Positions 63,607 through 64,000 of a stretch of 64,000 bases of DNA are shown in pieces (the first letter of the stretch is position 1; the number at the start of each line of letters is the position of its first letter). The notes below the pieces were generated by a model. It did not search any database. It worked only from the letters and a program-made list of their open reading frames with translations, and was not told the DNA's origin. Origin of the DNA: Pseudoalteromonas xiamenensis (GTDB lineage: Bacteria; Pseudomonadota; Gammaproteobacteria; Enterobacterales; Alteromonadaceae); NCBI RefSeq assembly GCF_042431545.1, contig NZ_JBHLYX010000006.1, one strand, 5' to 3'. Both the position numbers and the translations under genes were made by a program.

Positions 63607-64000
63607 TTAAGGCTTATCCGCGTTCGTTGTGGCTGCAGAAAGTAAAGCATCGTTACTGTCTGTGTTGTTTATAATTATATTAGGTTGAATTCCGCTAATT
63701 GCGTAACTTGCCGAGTTTTCGTCAGTATAGCGCTCGTTCGGTAACGCGAAAAGCCAACCATTCGGTAGCGTTCGTGGCAACATGTCGGAAAAATGCCCAG
63801 CAGTTGCTTGGCCAAAGATAGTTATTGCGGGTGAGCGTCCCATCAATGCCATAACAAACGTTTCACCAGCACTTACGGTCGCTCGATTCACCAATACAGA
63901 TAGTTGTCCGCGAAATGCAAAAGACGGATTTGGCTCTACCCTGACCTTGGAAGGCTGGGTCCATCCATAGATTTCTTTTTCAACACTCACAGCCTGCTTG
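63607..64000 (-). CDS. S41-family peptidase, C-terminal part, cut by the window edge
   Basis: The frame remains open at the right edge, so only the last 130 or so residues are seen. LSVLVNRATVSAGETFVMAL contains the catalytic Ser of TVSAGE. IFGQATAGHFSDMLPRTLPN, GWLFALPNERYTDENSASYA and ISGIQPNIIINN are the usual end of tail-specific-protease-like S41 enzymes. This is the third S41 gene in the window; its promoter and N-terminus are not visible. Confidence 0.82.
   Translation of the reverse strand, partial: KQAVSVEKEIYGWTQPSKVRVEPNPSFAFRGQLSVLVNRATVSAGETFVMALMGRSPAITIFGQATAGHFSDMLPRTLPNGWLFALPNERYTDENSASYAISGIQPNIIINNTDSNDALLSAATTNADKP

Overview
The window reads as AT-rich DNA of a marine gammaproteobacterium, most likely an Alteromonadales species of the Pseudoalteromonas type. 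This rests on a GlyGly-CTERM subtilase, TonB-dependent receptor architecture, a MipA/OmpV protein, c-di-GMP enzymes and heavy IS3/IS110/IS200 debris. It carries a plasmid- or chromid-type origin: about 20 iterons, DnaA boxes, a plasmid-type initiator, P1/F-type ParA and ParB, and a cluster of 19-bp palindromes that look like parS. No tRNA or rRNA gene was seen.

Layout. 1-13.2 kb: the end of an NtrY-like kinase; a membrane protein convergent with an orphan histidine kinase; a MipA-like porin; a CadC-like regulator; an RND permease/adaptor operon; an S41 lipoprotein. 13.4-26.6 kb: the replicon core. Rep, ParA, ParB, iterons and parS-like sites look intact. Most cargo between them (DndB-like DGQHR protein, PAPS-reductase/DndC-like protein, DUF1566 lipoprotein, several unknowns, a second initiator) is broken by stops and frameshifts. 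26.8-40.6 kb: NUDIX, two alpha/beta hydrolases, a large secreted subtilase, an IS110 relic, a MarR cluster with two frameshifted genes, an SDR enzyme, a GNAT acetyltransferase, and the 3' end of a group II intron. 40.9-54.3 kb: an amidohydrolase/S41 pair, two OmpR-type regulators, EAL and GGDEF proteins, a coupled SCO1/chemoreceptor pair, and three related small proteins. 54.5-64 kb: a GFA protein, a second copy of the membrane-protein/kinase module with the kinase reduced to its tail, an IS3 relic, a triplicated promoter-leader unit before a TonB-dependent receptor, an LRAT-type protein and the end of another S41 peptidase.

The main hunt result is a promoter family hidden across the window. 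Two half-sites, TTTCAC and TTTCAC or TTTGAC, start 11 bp apart and are followed at constant spacing by a -10 element. Ten clear copies lie before an S41 peptidase, a hydrolase, an SDR, an EAL protein, an atypical response regulator, SCO1/chemoreceptor, a small ORF and (three times) the TonB receptor. The geometry is that of an OmpR-family direct-repeat site overlapping the -35. The response-regulator gene with such a site in its own promoter (48844-49554) lacks the phospho-accepting aspartate. The second highlight is the origin, whose iterons from 14842 onward repeat every 51-54 bp (five helical turns) and mostly contain a GATC site.

All calls come from reading the sequence by eye. Family names are from motif recognition, and no database search was run.
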